Below are positions 53,188 through 61,866 of a DNA stretch of 64,000 bases, one piece after another. Positions within the stretch are counted from its first letter, which is position 1; every line of letters begins with the position of its first letter. This DNA is from Pseudomonas grimontii (GTDB lineage: Bacteria; Pseudomonadota; Gammaproteobacteria; Pseudomonadales; Pseudomonadaceae). The position numbers were made by a program, and so were the translations under genes. Location: positions 1 to 64,000 of the forward strand of contig NZ_VFES01000001.1 in NCBI RefSeq assembly GCF_007858185.1, given 5' to 3'. Below the pieces are notes generated by a model. The model saw nothing but the letters and a program-made list of their open reading frames with translations. It was not told the origin of the DNA and made no database searches.

Positions 53188-53216
53188 TGTGTGGCGACGG
53201 TGTTGTAACGGGTTCC
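53188..53216 (-). promoter_or_regulatory. hrp box promoter of the hrpF-hrcC operon
   Basis: On the minus strand GGAACC (53216-53211), N16, CCACACA (53194-53188) is a perfect hrp box. It is 37 bases before the hrpF ATG. Confidence 0.92.
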
Positions 53217-53270
53217 CGCAACTGCGCTTTTATCGAAAAATAGCAAACAGCCACTTGACGAACAAAACCG

Positions 53271-53849
53271 TTATGAGGGCGGGGTTGGGAGCAACGTGCC
53301 GAGTGTGCTCTGCCAGTCGATATGGAAGTCGCCTTCGTCGGTTTCCAGGATCAGGGCCAGGGCGGTGACCTCGTCCTTGCAACGCAACGCCCAGGGCACG
53401 TAACTGTGCTGGTGGAGCCAGTGCTCTACCGCCGTCCGGTCTTGCGGGTTACACAGCAAGCATCCTTTGACCGCAGGCACTTGGCTGGCGAGCAGGTGTT
53501 TGAGCAGGACGGTGATACGTTGAGCGGGTGTTGCCTCATCGAGAAGGGTGCGAACGGCTGCCTGGGTTATGGACGCCGCGATGTGCTCTACGTTGTCACT
53601 CATGGCTTGGCGCTCCAGGTCCCAGCGCAGTAATTGGGCATTGGCTCGCTGCCAAAACTCCACGGATGCTTGTTCCAGCATCTTCTTACATTGGACCTCG
53701 GCCTGAAGAATAAGCGCCTGTGCTTGCGCCTCGGCGTTTTCAAGCAAATGACCGGCCTGGGCCAAATCAGCGAGCGTCTCTTTGGGAATGAGAGTAACGG
53801 GTAAGTTGGGGGCGCTTGCGTTCAACTCGATCTTGCGGACACAAAACAT
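53271..53849 (-). CDS. hrpE: T3SS stator protein HrpE/SctL
   Basis: This 192-residue protein has an N-terminal coiled coil (LLENAEAQAQALILQAEVQCKKMLEQASVEFWQRA) and a C-terminal FliH/SctL-like domain. It binds and regulates the HrcN ATPase and links it to the cytoplasmic ring. The 5' end of its frame is overlapped by the tail of hrpD as currently written, probably because of the 7-bp repeat number in hrpD. Confidence 0.85.
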   Translation of the reverse strand: MFCVRKIELNASAPNLPVTLIPKETLADLAQAGHLLENAEAQAQALILQAEVQCKKMLEQASVEFWQRANAQLLRWDLERQAMSDNVEHIAASITQAAVRTLLDEATPAQRITVLLKHLLASQVPAVKGCLLCNPQDRTAVEHWLHQHSYVPWALRCKDEVTALALILETDEGDFHIDWQSTLGTLLPTPPS

Positions 53850-54423
53850 GGTCAGTTTTCTCGTAGAGGGACACGCTCAGGGTCGTTGTTCGTTGTTCGT
53901 TGTTCGTTGTCGAGATCGCGCGCCATATGGCTGCTTGCCACAGGGTATTCATGCGGCCGCTACTGTCGAGCAACCTGGGGTGTTGATCCAGCTCAAGTAC
54001 CTGGCAACGGGAAAACCCCAACCGCAGCCGTTGCCAGACAGCGGGTTCAACCCAGGCGCGCAGGTAGTGCAGTGGCGCATCGGTGTCCACCGAAATCGGG
54101 TGAGGTGACAGCGCTTTGATCAAGCGTTGGCACCAGAGGTTTTGCTCGTCGTCCAGGAGGGTCTCCTGGCGTGGGTGGCAGACACCATTGACCAGCATGA
54201 GGGTGAGGTCCCGTTGGGCAGCATTAGCCTGAGCCAGCTGTAGCAGGGCAGGCGCGGGCGGCGGTGGTAGGCAAGGTCCAATCTGGAACAATGCGCTCAA
54301 CCGTGCGTGATGGTGACGCGCGAGCGCTGTGGATAGGGTTAAGGCTGGGGTCGTTAGCCAGTCGGAATGAGCCTGTTCCCACGGGCACGCCCACCAATGT
54401 GCCCAGGCCAACTCTTCACTCAT
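53767..54423 (-). CDS. hrpD: T3SS accessory protein HrpD/SctK, C-terminus altered by a 7-bp repeat
   Basis: The start is ATG 54423, overlapping hrcJ by 8 bases. As written the product is 218 residues: 170 of normal-looking HrpD, then a repeat-encoded STTNNEQRTTT and about 36 residues read out of frame through the start of hrpE. With three instead of four 7-bp units the frame would end at TGA 53877, giving 179 residues (P. syringae HrpD is of that order), 27 bases before hrpE. HrpD/SctK is a sorting-platform adaptor between ring and HrcQ. The extra tail is likely non-native. Confidence 0.8.
   Translation of the reverse strand: MSEELAWAHWWACPWEQAHSDWLTTPALTLSTALARHHHARLSALFQIGPCLPPPPAPALLQLAQANAAQRDLTLMLVNGVCHPRQETLLDDEQNLWCQRLIKALSPHPISVDTDAPLHYLRAWVEPAVWQRLRLGFSRCQVLELDQHPRLLDSSGRMNTLWQAAIWRAISTTNNEQRTTTLSVSLYEKTDHVLCPQDRVERKRPQLTRYSHSQRDAR
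53883..53910 (-). repeat. Heptanucleotide tandem repeat, four perfect copies, in hrpD
   Basis: Four exact units of ACAACGA (minus strand) lie in hrpD just before its expected end. Since 7 is not a multiple of 3, each gain or loss changes the reading frame. Confidence 0.92.
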
Positions 54424-55201
54424 GGGCATTTGGGCGATCAGGCCCCGCTGGACGGGTAGGTTGTTGGCGCCTACGCCAGGATATCCAGGCAATACCTCCC
54501 AATACGGCGGCGATCAGCGGCGCGGCAACGCTGGTGCGCCAGAACCCAAGATCGTCTTCTGCTATTAGAAAAGGGCCGAAATAGACGAGCCTTTGTTGTT
54601 CCAGGTAAGCCACCGACGGCACAAAGACGACGGTAAGTTTTTGCGTGTTGTCCCCTGCCGTGCTCATTCCGGGGATACTGCTGGTCACAAGGCGGCGTAC
54701 TCTGGCGGTGATATTGTCAGGGTCCAGACGCGGGTCATGTTTGATGAACACTGATGCGGCGGCTGGCTGCACCGGCTCGCCCGGTGCCACGCGTTCGGGG
54801 AGTACGACGTGCACGCGAGCAACAATTACCCCGTCGATGTTCGACAAGGTCGCTTCCAGTTCCTGAGACAGCGCATGAATGTAACGGGCGCGTTCCTCCA
54901 GCGGTGTGGAAATCACGCCCTCCTTACGAAATATATCTCCCAGCGTGGAGCGGGCCATCTTTGGCAGGCCCACGGCCTCGAGCGTGCGTACGGCACGGCT
55001 GATGTCTTGCTCCCTGATGCGGACAGTCACTCCATCCTTTGCCGGTACCTTTTGTGCGCGAATATGTTTATCGGCCAGTTCGGCAATGACTTCATTGGCC
55101 TCTTGCTCGGACAGCTGGCGATGGAGTTCAACACTTTCACCGCAGCCGCCCAGCATTAATGCCGACGATAAAAGTAGGGTGCTGGTTAGACGCCTGTACA
55201 T
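54416..55201 (-). CDS. hrcJ: T3SS inner-membrane ring lipoprotein HrcJ/SctJ
   Basis: The start is ATG 55201. The 261-residue YscJ/PrgK-family protein has a lipoprotein signal (MYRRLTSTLLLSSALMLGGC, lipidated C20) and the ring-building motifs SEQEANEVIAELADKHI, EGVISTPLEERARYIHALSQELE and ARVHVVLPE. It also has a C-terminal membrane segment (SVAAPLIAAVLGGIAWISW). It forms the inner-membrane ring with HrpQ. Confidence 0.93.
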   Translation of the reverse strand: MYRRLTSTLLLSSALMLGGCGESVELHRQLSEQEANEVIAELADKHIRAQKVPAKDGVTVRIREQDISRAVRTLEAVGLPKMARSTLGDIFRKEGVISTPLEERARYIHALSQELEATLSNIDGVIVARVHVVLPERVAPGEPVQPAAASVFIKHDPRLDPDNITARVRRLVTSSIPGMSTAGDNTQKLTVVFVPSVAYLEQQRLVYFGPFLIAEDDLGFWRTSVAAPLIAAVLGGIAWISWRRRQQPTRPAGPDRPNAHE

Positions 55202-55208
55202 GTTTGAT

Positions 55209-55574
55209 CTACTGAAGGTTGGAGGTCTTCTCAATGAGTTGCACGCACTTGTTGATAATCTTGACCGACACGGCAAGTTGCTGATGGGATTCGGACAGGA
55301 ACCTGGTAAGTTCCCGTGTCTCCTTGGTGTTTTTACTCAGGCTCAAGTCGCGCATGCCCTTGTTTATACCGTCCAACAATTTGCCCTGTCGTGTGGAACG
55401 ATCAGCCAACAATGGCATGTCAATGGGGGATGTCGTGATGTTTCTGGGTGGTGCAGGGTTGTTCAGTTGGGATGCAAAGAAATCGACATCGGTGGTCTGA
55501 TGGACTGGAGTGGATGTTTCGTTTTTGCGCAACCTCAGTGCCGCATCTGAAAAAACGTCTGTTCCGATCTGCAT
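55209..55574 (-). CDS. hrpB: T3SS inner rod protein HrpB/SctI
   Basis: The start is ATG 55574 (MQIGTDVFSDAALRLRKNE), giving 121 residues, as expected of HrpB (about 124 in P. syringae). The C-terminal half is helical (LTRFLSESHQQLAVSVKIINKCVQLIEKTSNLQ), typical of inner rod proteins which polymerise through the C-terminus. Located between the pilin candidate and hrcJ, the usual place. Confidence 0.82.
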   Translation of the reverse strand: MQIGTDVFSDAALRLRKNETSTPVHQTTDVDFFASQLNNPAPPRNITTSPIDMPLLADRSTRQGKLLDGINKGMRDLSLSKNTKETRELTRFLSESHQQLAVSVKIINKCVQLIEKTSNLQ

Positions 55575-55655
55575 GTAATTCACCCTGAAATACAGTAAAA
55601 AAATTTGCCCAGTGACAGCCATCGCCAATGGGCATTGGCGATGGCGGTACATGAG

Positions 55656-55853
55656 TCAGAGCCGTATTTTGGTTAGGTTATCTTTTACAGCGGTGAGTAT
55701 TTCGGATCGAAAACCTTCTTTTGCCAGTTGATACTGTTTGTCCTTTTTTTCTTCGTCAAGCTCGCGCATTTTGGCTTCGTGTAACTTATCGGACACGGCG
55801 GTAGTTGCACCGCCAAACAGAGTTCCCAAAGCGCCGCCTATAAGACCTAACAT
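55656..55853 (-). CDS. hrpA: Probable Hrp pilin HrpA/RspA
   Basis: This 65-residue protein has a Gly/Ala-rich N-terminus (MLGLIGGALGTLFGGATTAVSDKL) and an amphipathic C-terminal helix ending AVKDNLTKIRL, the layout of extended Hrp pilins. It is the first gene behind a hrp box, before hrpB, where hrpA lies in P. syringae; no hrpZ is between. Its sequence differs strongly from the characterised HrpA proteins (about 110 residues), as is common for this surface-exposed subunit. ATG 55853 has GGAG upstream. Confidence 0.65.
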   Translation of the reverse strand: MLGLIGGALGTLFGGATTAVSDKLHEAKMRELDEEKKDKQYQLAKEGFRSEILTAVKDNLTKIRL

Positions 55854-55946
55854 AATGGAGTGACCTCGATTCTGATTTGATTTAAGGTTGATGGCTTAAA
55901 ATTTCGTGTGTGACGTTGAATGAATCGACGTACGTCGATCGTGATT

Positions 55947-55975
55947 TAAGTGGTCGGGTCTTAAGTTGAAGTTCC
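55947..55975 (-). promoter_or_regulatory. hrp box promoter of the hrpA-hrpE operon
   Basis: On the minus strand GGAACT (55975-55970), N16, CCACTTA (55953-55947) fits the hrp box consensus GGAAC(C/T)-N15/16-CCACNNA. It is 94 bases upstream of the hrpA start, leaving a long leader. Confidence 0.9.
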
Positions 55976-56053
55976 ATGGTTCAAGCGGGTCTGTCTTCGA
56001 ATGCCCACTTAACTTGTCGCTTAATGTGACAGCGTTAGTGTCATGGATATTCA

Positions 56054-56977
56054 TCAGTCCAACGGTATTTCAAGCTGTTTCAGCCTGTAGTACAGCGTAC
56101 GCTTGGCGATGCCCAGCTCACTTGCCACGGTATCCACGCAGTGCTGGTTGCGGCGCAGTGATTCTTCGATCAAGGCTTTTTCAATTTGCTGCAAGCGTGT
56201 TTTCAGGCTCATGGGGTGCGGTGGTTGGCTGCCTACGATGGTTGAGAGTGGTGGCAGTCCCAGCACGAAGCGTTTGGCGGTCGAACGCAGCTCCCGGACA
56301 TTGCCCAGCCATGGGTGGCACAGCAGCTGTTGCAACAGTCCGCCAGAAGGAGGCGGTGCAGTGCAGTTGAATTGTTCGGCCTCCTGCTGAACCATCTCCT
56401 TGAACAGCGGGATGATGCGCTCGCGTCGATCCCGCAAGGTCGGGAGTTGCATACTGACCACGTTCAGGCGGAAGTAAAGATCGCGCCGGAAAGCGCCTTG
56501 CTCGACCATGATGTGCAGCGACTGCTGAGCCGACGCTATGACGCGCATATCCACGGAAATGAAGCGGGTCGAGCCCAAGCGCTCTACGCCACGCGACTCT
56601 AGTACGCGTAATAGTTTGGCCTGCAGGCTCAAGGGCATGCTGTCGATCTCGTCGAGGTACAGGGTGCCCAGGTGGGCAGCTTCGACAAAGCCGGCCCGTG
56701 ATTGCATCGCCCCGGTATAGGCACCGCTGTTGACACCGAACAACTGGCTTTCGGCCAGACTTTCTGGAATAGCGGCGCAGTTAACGGCGACAAAGTTGCC
56801 TCTGCGTCCCGATAAGCGATGAATTCGTTGCGCCAACGTATCTTTACCGGTGCCGGTCTCACCCAGTAATAAAATGTCAACGTTGAGGGTTGCAGTGCTG
56901 TTAAGCGTGTTTTCTATCTCATGGCCTTCGATGAGTGAGACGTCTGTTTTACTATCCGTATGGACGGAGGCCGACAT
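56054..56977 (-). CDS. hrpS: Sigma-54 enhancer-binding protein HrpS/RspR
   Basis: I take ATG 56977 (MSASVHTD), which has GGAG nine bases upstream; ATG 56992 is an alternative. The 307-residue AAA+ protein has Walker A GETGTGKD, the sigma-54-contacting loop GAYTGA, Walker B GTLYLDEID and a C-terminal helix-turn-helix (HCVDTVASELGIAKRTLYYRL), without a receiver domain, like HrpS. It should activate the sigma-54 promoter of hrpL. P. syringae has a HrpR-HrpS pair; only one such gene is present here. Confidence 0.9.
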   Translation of the reverse strand: MSASVHTDSKTDVSLIEGHEIENTLNSTATLNVDILLLGETGTGKDTLAQRIHRLSGRRGNFVAVNCAAIPESLAESQLFGVNSGAYTGAMQSRAGFVEAAHLGTLYLDEIDSMPLSLQAKLLRVLESRGVERLGSTRFISVDMRVIASAQQSLHIMVEQGAFRRDLYFRLNVVSMQLPTLRDRRERIIPLFKEMVQQEAEQFNCTAPPPSGGLLQQLLCHPWLGNVRELRSTAKRFVLGLPPLSTIVGSQPPHPMSLKTRLQQIEKALIEESLRRNQHCVDTVASELGIAKRTLYYRLKQLEIPLD

Positions 56978-57243
56978 CGACTGGTACTCCATGTTCACTA
57001 TTGCTTCACTGTTTAAAAGCGCAGTGTTTGAGCGCCAGTCAAGTAGAGCGCAGAATATAAAAGTTGTCATGCTTTCTTGATGCAGGATAAGTACCAAAAT
57101 GGTGTGAGAGCATGACTGTTGTTTAATGATATGGAATTACATATTTTTTTGAGCTTGAATGCGATTAAGTAAATAAGAATAGTCTGAATGGGGGTTCAGC
57201 TTTGATGGTTTTTTTTTGGATTATTATTTAAGTTGCCGCCCGC

Positions 57244-57273
57244 AAAAAAGCCGATGCAGTGCATCGGCTTTTT
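57244..57273 (-). terminator. Terminator of the ychF/pth operon
   Basis: AAAAGCCGATGCA-G-TGCATCGGCTTTT is a near-perfect palindrome with A and T runs on its two sides, 28 bases past the ychF stop. The preceding 57098-57243 is AT-rich and has no gene. Confidence 0.85.
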
Positions 57274-57300
57274 GATTACTTAGGGTGTTGCAAGTGATAC

Positions 57301-58401
57301 TTACACGTTAAAGCGGAAGTGCATCACATCGCCATCCTTGACGATATATTCCTTACCTTCCAGGCGCCACTTACCGGCTTCCTTGGCACCGGCTTCACCC
57401 TTGTACTGGATGAAATCGTTGTAGGCGATCACTTCGGCACGGATAAAGCCTTTTTCGAAGTCGGTGTGGATCACGCCAGCGGCTTGTGGCGCTGTGGCAC
57501 CGACCTTGACAGTCCAGGCACGGACTTCTTCGACACCGGCGGTGAAGTAAGTCTGCAGGTTGAGCATTTCATAACCGGCGCGGATCACGCGGTTCAGGCC
57601 AGGCTCTTCCAGGCCCAGGGCCTCAAGGAACATGTCTTTTTCTTCGCCGTCATCAAGCTCGGCGATTTCCGCTTCGATCTTGTTGCACACCGGAACCACG
57701 ATGGCGCCTTCTTCGTCGGCGATGGCCTTGACGACATCGAGCAACGGGTTGTTCTCGAAACCGTCTTCGGCAACGTTGGCGATGTACATCACAGGCTTGG
57801 TGGTCAGCAGATGGAAGCCCTTGACCACGGCCTTCTCGTCAGCGCCCATGGTCTTCATCAGGCTGCGTGCCGGCTTGCCCAGGGTGAAGTGGGCGATCAA
57901 CTGTTCCAGCAGGCCTTTCTGGACCACTGCGTCCTTGTCGCCACCCTTGGCGTTGCGCGCGACTTTCTGCAGTTGTTTCTCACAGCTGTCGAGGTCGGCG
58001 AAGATCAGTTCCAGGTCGATGATCTCGATGTCGCGTTTCGGGTCGACGCTGTTGGAGACGTGAATCACGTTCTCGTCTTCAAAGCAGCGGACCACGTGGG
58101 CGATGGCATCGGTTTCGCGGATGTTGGCCAGGAACTTGTTGCCCAGGCCTTCACCTTTCGACGCGCCGGCTACCAGGCCTGCGATGTCGACGAATTCCAT
58201 GGTGGTCGGCAGGACGCGCTTGGGATTGACGATGGCTGACAGTGCATCCAGGCGCGGATCCGGCATCGGCACGATACCGCTGTTGGGTTCGATGGTGCAG
58301 AAGGGGAAGTTCTCCGCCGCAATACCGGACTTGGTCAAAGCGTTGAACAAGGTGGATTTGCCGACGTTGGGCAGGCCGACGATGCCGCAATTGAATCCCA
58401 T
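57301..58401 (-). CDS. ychF: Redox-regulated ATPase/GTPase YchF
   Basis: This 366-residue Obg-family P-loop protein has G1 GLPNVGKS at residues 9-16, the adenine-selective pattern of YchF, and a C-terminal TGS domain ([19 protein letters not shown]). It binds ribosomes and has roles in translation and stress. It forms an operon with pth, 22 bases upstream of its start. It is the first conserved gene right of the secretion block. Confidence 0.95.
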   Translation of the reverse strand: MGFNCGIVGLPNVGKSTLFNALTKSGIAAENFPFCTIEPNSGIVPMPDPRLDALSAIVNPKRVLPTTMEFVDIAGLVAGASKGEGLGNKFLANIRETDAIAHVVRCFEDENVIHVSNSVDPKRDIEIIDLELIFADLDSCEKQLQKVARNAKGGDKDAVVQKGLLEQLIAHFTLGKPARSLMKTMGADEKAVVKGFHLLTTKPVMYIANVAEDGFENNPLLDVVKAIADEEGAIVVPVCNKIEAEIAELDDGEEKDMFLEALGLEEPGLNRVIRAGYEMLNLQTYFTAGVEEVRAWTVKVGATAPQAAGVIHTDFEKGFIRAEVIAYNDFIQYKGEAGAKEAGKWRLEGKEYIVKDGDVMHFRFNV

Positions 58402-58423
58402 GGTGTTTCCCCTCGGAAAAAAG

Positions 58424-59008
58424 TCAGGCCTTCTGGCTGTGCAGGTTTTTCATCGCGCGGTTCCATTCACCGGCGAAGATATCCGGCAGCACGCCGAGGG
58501 CAAAGTCGATGCTGGCATCGAGTTTTTCCTGTTCGGCGCGTGGCGCACGACCCAGGACGAAATTTGAAACCATACTGGCGACACCTGGGTGGCCAATGCC
58601 GAGCCGCAGGCGGTAAAAATTATTCTGATTGCCCAACTGCGCGATGATGTCGCGCAGGCCATTGTGCCCGCCATGCCCGCCGCCGAGCTTGAGCTTGGCA
58701 ACGCCGGGTGGCAGGTCCAGTTCGTCATGGGCCACCAGGATTTCTTCGGGTTTGATCCTGAAGAAGCCCGCAAGCGCCGCGACAGCCTGGCCGCTGCGGT
58801 TCATGTAGGTGGTGGGAATCAACAGACGAACATCCTGACCCTGATGCGAGAAGCGTCCGGTCAGGCCAAAATATTTGCGATCGGCCACCAGGTTTACACC
58901 TTGGGCGTGGGCGATGCGCTCAACAAAAAGGGCCCCCGCGTTATGCCGGGTCTGTTCGTATTCGGCGCCTGGATTTCCCAGGCCAACGATCAGTTTAATG
59001 GCAGTCAC
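58424..59008 (-). CDS. pth: Peptidyl-tRNA hydrolase
   Basis: This 194-residue enzyme cleaves peptidyl-tRNA released from stalled ribosomes. Catalytic H22 lies in [11 protein letters not shown]; the MNRSG and [10 protein letters not shown] motifs are present. The start is GTG 59008, with AAGGAAGGG upstream. It is downstream of rplY, the standard gammaproteobacterial order. Confidence 0.95.
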   Translation of the reverse strand: MTAIKLIVGLGNPGAEYEQTRHNAGALFVERIAHAQGVNLVADRKYFGLTGRFSHQGQDVRLLIPTTYMNRSGQAVAALAGFFRIKPEEILVAHDELDLPPGVAKLKLGGGHGGHNGLRDIIAQLGNQNNFYRLRLGIGHPGVASMVSNFVLGRAPRAEQEKLDASIDFALGVLPDIFAGEWNRAMKNLHSQKA

Positions 59009-59175
59009 GACAGGGGCCCTTCCTTTGGAGTTGTGGATAACATCGTCTGACCTGAGTGCGGCGAAAGTGGACGACAGGAGCTAACTTATCCAGAGATAAA
59101 CTTCGCGTTATCGCCCGCTTTCTCGCTACGTTTCGGTCCGCGATGTTTCCTCAAGCTCCGGCAATACAGAGTGAA

Positions 59176-59775
59176 TTACTCTGCAGCGCCTTCTTCAGCT
59201 TCTGGAGCAACGCGTGGAGCGTGTACGTTTGCAACAGCTTTGTCATCACCGTGAGCCAGTGCGACAAACTCAACGCCTTTAGGGGCCTTGAGGTCGGACA
59301 GGTGGATGATTGTGCCGATTTCCAGAGCCGACAGGTCGACTTCGATGAACTCAGGCAGATCTTTCGGCAGGCAAGTCACTTCGATTTCGTTCAGGACGTG
59401 AGAGATCTCGCCGCCTTTCTTGATCGGAGCTTCTTCACCAACAAAGTGCACAGGCACGATAGCGGTCAGTTTCTGGCCGGCTACGACGCGTACGAAGTCA
59501 GCGTGCAGAACGTGACCCTTGGACGGGTGACGTTGCAGAGCTTTGATGATCACGTTTTGCTTAGTGCCACCAACGTTCAGTTCGATAACGTGGCTGTAGG
59601 CAGCATCGTTTTCGAGCAGCTTGGCAACTTCTTTAGCCAGCATGCTGATGGATTCAGGGGCTTTTTCGCCACCGTAAACTACAGCTGGAACCAGGCTTGC
59701 GAGACGACGCAGGCGGCGGCTCGCACCTTTCCCCAGGTCGGAACGCACTTCAGCATTCAGAGTAAAATCGTTCAT
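59176..59775 (-). CDS. rplY: 50S ribosomal protein L25, long CTC form
   Basis: The start is ATG 59775 (MNDFTLNAE). The 199-residue protein combines an N-terminal L25 domain that binds 5S rRNA (residues 1-95) with a C-terminal TL5/CTC extension (residues 96-185) and an acidic tail ([10 protein letters not shown]). Longer than E. coli L25 (94 residues), as usual in Pseudomonas. Confidence 0.94.
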   Translation of the reverse strand: MNDFTLNAEVRSDLGKGASRRLRRLASLVPAVVYGGEKAPESISMLAKEVAKLLENDAAYSHVIELNVGGTKQNVIIKALQRHPSKGHVLHADFVRVVAGQKLTAIVPVHFVGEEAPIKKGGEISHVLNEIEVTCLPKDLPEFIEVDLSALEIGTIIHLSDLKAPKGVEFVALAHGDDKAVANVHAPRVAPEAEEGAAE

Positions 59776-59840
59776 GTTGTATCTCCAAAATAACCACATT
59801 CGCCCCAGCGTTTGCGACCAGCGCTAAAGGCGATATGGGC

Positions 59841-59884
59841 AAAAAAGCCCCGCCCCAACAGTATGCTGGGGCGGGGCGCTTTTC
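59841..59884 (-). terminator. Intrinsic terminator between prs and rplY
   Basis: On the minus strand GCGCCCCGCCCCAGC pairs with GGGGCGGGGC around a short loop and is followed by six U. It would end or attenuate transcription from prs before rplY. Confidence 0.85.
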
Positions 59885-59913
59885 GTCAGTGAGGTGTTCC
59901 GAAGGTTTGACCC

Positions 59914-60855
59914 TTAGCGGAACATCGCGCTGATCGATTCTTCGTTGCTGATGCGGCGAACCGCTTCGGCAACTACCGGTGCGATATCCAGTTGACGGAT
60001 ACGCGCACAGGCTTGAGCTGCTGCGGACAACGGGATGGTGTTAGTCACCACCAGTTCGTCCAGCACGGAATTCTCGATGTTCTCGATCGCTCGGCCCGAC
60101 AGCACAGGGTGTGTGCAGTAGGCGAAGACTTTAGCTGCACCGTGCTCTTTCAAGGCTTTGGCCGCGTGGCACAGGGTGCCGGCGGTGTCGACCATGTCAT
60201 CAACCAGAATACAGGTACGCCCTTCGACATCACCGATGATATGCATCACTTCAGAGTGATTGGCTTTCTCGCGGCGTTTGTCGATGATCCCGAGGTCCAC
60301 GCCCAGGGATTTGGCAACCGCCCGTGCACGCACGACGCCACCAATGTCCGGGGACACGATCATCAGGTTTTCAAAGCGCTGGTCTTCGATGTCATCCACC
60401 AATACTGGGGAGCCGTAGATGTTATCTACTGGAATATCGAAGAACCCCTGGATTTGGTCAGCGTGCAGGTCAACCGTGAGAACACGGTCAATGCCTACCA
60501 CGGTCAGCATGTCAGCAACGACTTTCGCGCTGATAGCCACACGTGCGGAACGCGGACGGCGATCCTGACGGGCATAACCAAAGTAAGGGATTACAGCTGT
60601 GATTCGAGTCGCTGAGGAGCGGCGGAAGGCATCAGCCATCACGACGAGTTCCATCAGGTTATCGTTGGTCGGAGCGCAGGTCGGCTGAATAATGAAGACG
60701 TCTTTACCGCGGACGTTTTCATTGATCTCGGCTGTAATTTCGCCGTCGGAGAACTTACCGACAGAGATGTCACCGAGAGGGATATGCAGCTGACGTACGA
60801 CACGTCGAGCCAGATCGGGGTTGGCGTTCCCCGTAAAGACCATCATCTTGGACAC
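59914..60855 (-). CDS. prs: Ribose-phosphate pyrophosphokinase (PRPP synthetase)
   Basis: This 313-residue enzyme makes 5-phosphoribosyl-1-pyrophosphate from ribose 5-phosphate and ATP. It has the ATP/ribose site motifs, the [11 protein letters not shown] signature and the PRPP-binding [14 protein letters not shown]. The start is GTG 60855. A tRNA-Gln gene precedes it on the same strand. Confidence 0.96.
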   Translation of the reverse strand: MSKMMVFTGNANPDLARRVVRQLHIPLGDISVGKFSDGEITAEINENVRGKDVFIIQPTCAPTNDNLMELVVMADAFRRSSATRITAVIPYFGYARQDRRPRSARVAISAKVVADMLTVVGIDRVLTVDLHADQIQGFFDIPVDNIYGSPVLVDDIEDQRFENLMIVSPDIGGVVRARAVAKSLGVDLGIIDKRREKANHSEVMHIIGDVEGRTCILVDDMVDTAGTLCHAAKALKEHGAAKVFAYCTHPVLSGRAIENIENSVLDELVVTNTIPLSAAAQACARIRQLDIAPVVAEAVRRISNEESISAMFR

Positions 60856-60901
60856 GCGCAGTACCTAGAGGCTGAGGGTAACCTGGATGAGTATTAGAAA
60901 A

Positions 60902-60976
60902 TGGCAGGGGCGGCTGGATTCGAACCAACGCATGGCAGGATCAAAACCTGCTGCCTTACCGCTTGGCGACGCCCCT
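60902..60976 (-). tRNA. tRNA-Gln (TTG)
   Basis: A 75-base tRNA on the minus strand: acceptor AGGGGCG/CGCCCCT, anticodon loop TTTTGAT with TTG, T-arm GGTTCGAATCC and an encoded CCA. It lies between ispE and prs, as in other pseudomonads. Confidence 0.95.
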
Positions 60977-61013
60977 GTATCTGTTGCAACGAGTACCCAG
61001 TACTCGATTCCTT

Positions 61014-61865
61014 TTAGAGCAGACTTTGCAGCTTGCGATGCAACATCGAAACGTTGCTTCCCTTTGCTACAAACCCTGTAAGGGTCTCTGTAAGAAGGGC
61101 CGAGACTTTATCAGCTTCAGCTTTGCTTGGGAAGCCCCCAAACACACAACTTCCAGTTCCGGTTAATTTTGCTTCGGTAAATTTACCTAACAAATTCAAA
61201 GCGTTACGTACCTCTGGATAACGCCTTGCTACAACCGGTAAGCAGTCATTTCGACTGTTTCCCTTGGGAACGGGGCGCACTTTAATGGGAGGAGAGTTAC
61301 GTGTCAACAGTGGATCTGAAAAAATTTCTGCTGTACTTACAGATACTTGCGGGACAAGCACGACATACCAAGGCTCTTCGGGGTATTCCGGGGTGAGTTT
61401 TTCCCCCACGCCTTCAGCAAAAGCGGCGTGTCCATGCACGAAAACCGGGACGTCGGCGCCCAGCGTGAGGCCCAGCGCAGCCAGGCGATCATGGTCCCAA
61501 CCCAGTTGCCACAAGTGGTTCAGCCCCAGCAGTGTGGTCGCGGCATTTGAACTGCCACCCCCGATTCCGCCCCCCATGGGCAAAATTTTATCGATCCATA
61601 TATCGATGCCCTGCGAACAATCGGACTGCTCCTGAAGTTTTTTGGCCGCCCTCACGATCAGATTGTTGTCGTGGGGCACGCCTTCGAATTCAGTGTGCAG
61701 CTGGATCACACCATCGTCGCGTAGGGCGAAGGTGAGCTCATCGCCGTAGTCGAGAAATTGAAACAGTGTCTGCAGTTCGTGGTAGCCGTCTTCACGGCGA
61801 CCGAGAATGTGCAGCATCAGATTGAGTTTGGCAGGTGAGGGCAGGGTCAGTTTTTCTACGGTCAC
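61014..61865 (-). CDS. ispE: 4-diphosphocytidyl-2-C-methyl-D-erythritol kinase
   Basis: This 283-residue GHMP kinase of the MEP isoprenoid pathway has [21 protein letters not shown] near the N-terminus, the phosphate-binding [19 protein letters not shown], and [12 protein letters not shown] near the C-terminus. The start is GTG 61865, one base after the lolB stop, so the two are translationally linked. Confidence 0.95.
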   Translation of the reverse strand: MTVEKLTLPSPAKLNLMLHILGRREDGYHELQTLFQFLDYGDELTFALRDDGVIQLHTEFEGVPHDNNLIVRAAKKLQEQSDCSQGIDIWIDKILPMGGGIGGGSSNAATTLLGLNHLWQLGWDHDRLAALGLTLGADVPVFVHGHAAFAEGVGEKLTPEYPEEPWYVVLVPQVSVSTAEIFSDPLLTRNSPPIKVRPVPKGNSRNDCLPVVARRYPEVRNALNLLGKFTEAKLTGTGSCVFGGFPSKAEADKVSALLTETLTGFVAKGSNVSMLHRKLQSLL

Positions 61866-61866
61866 G

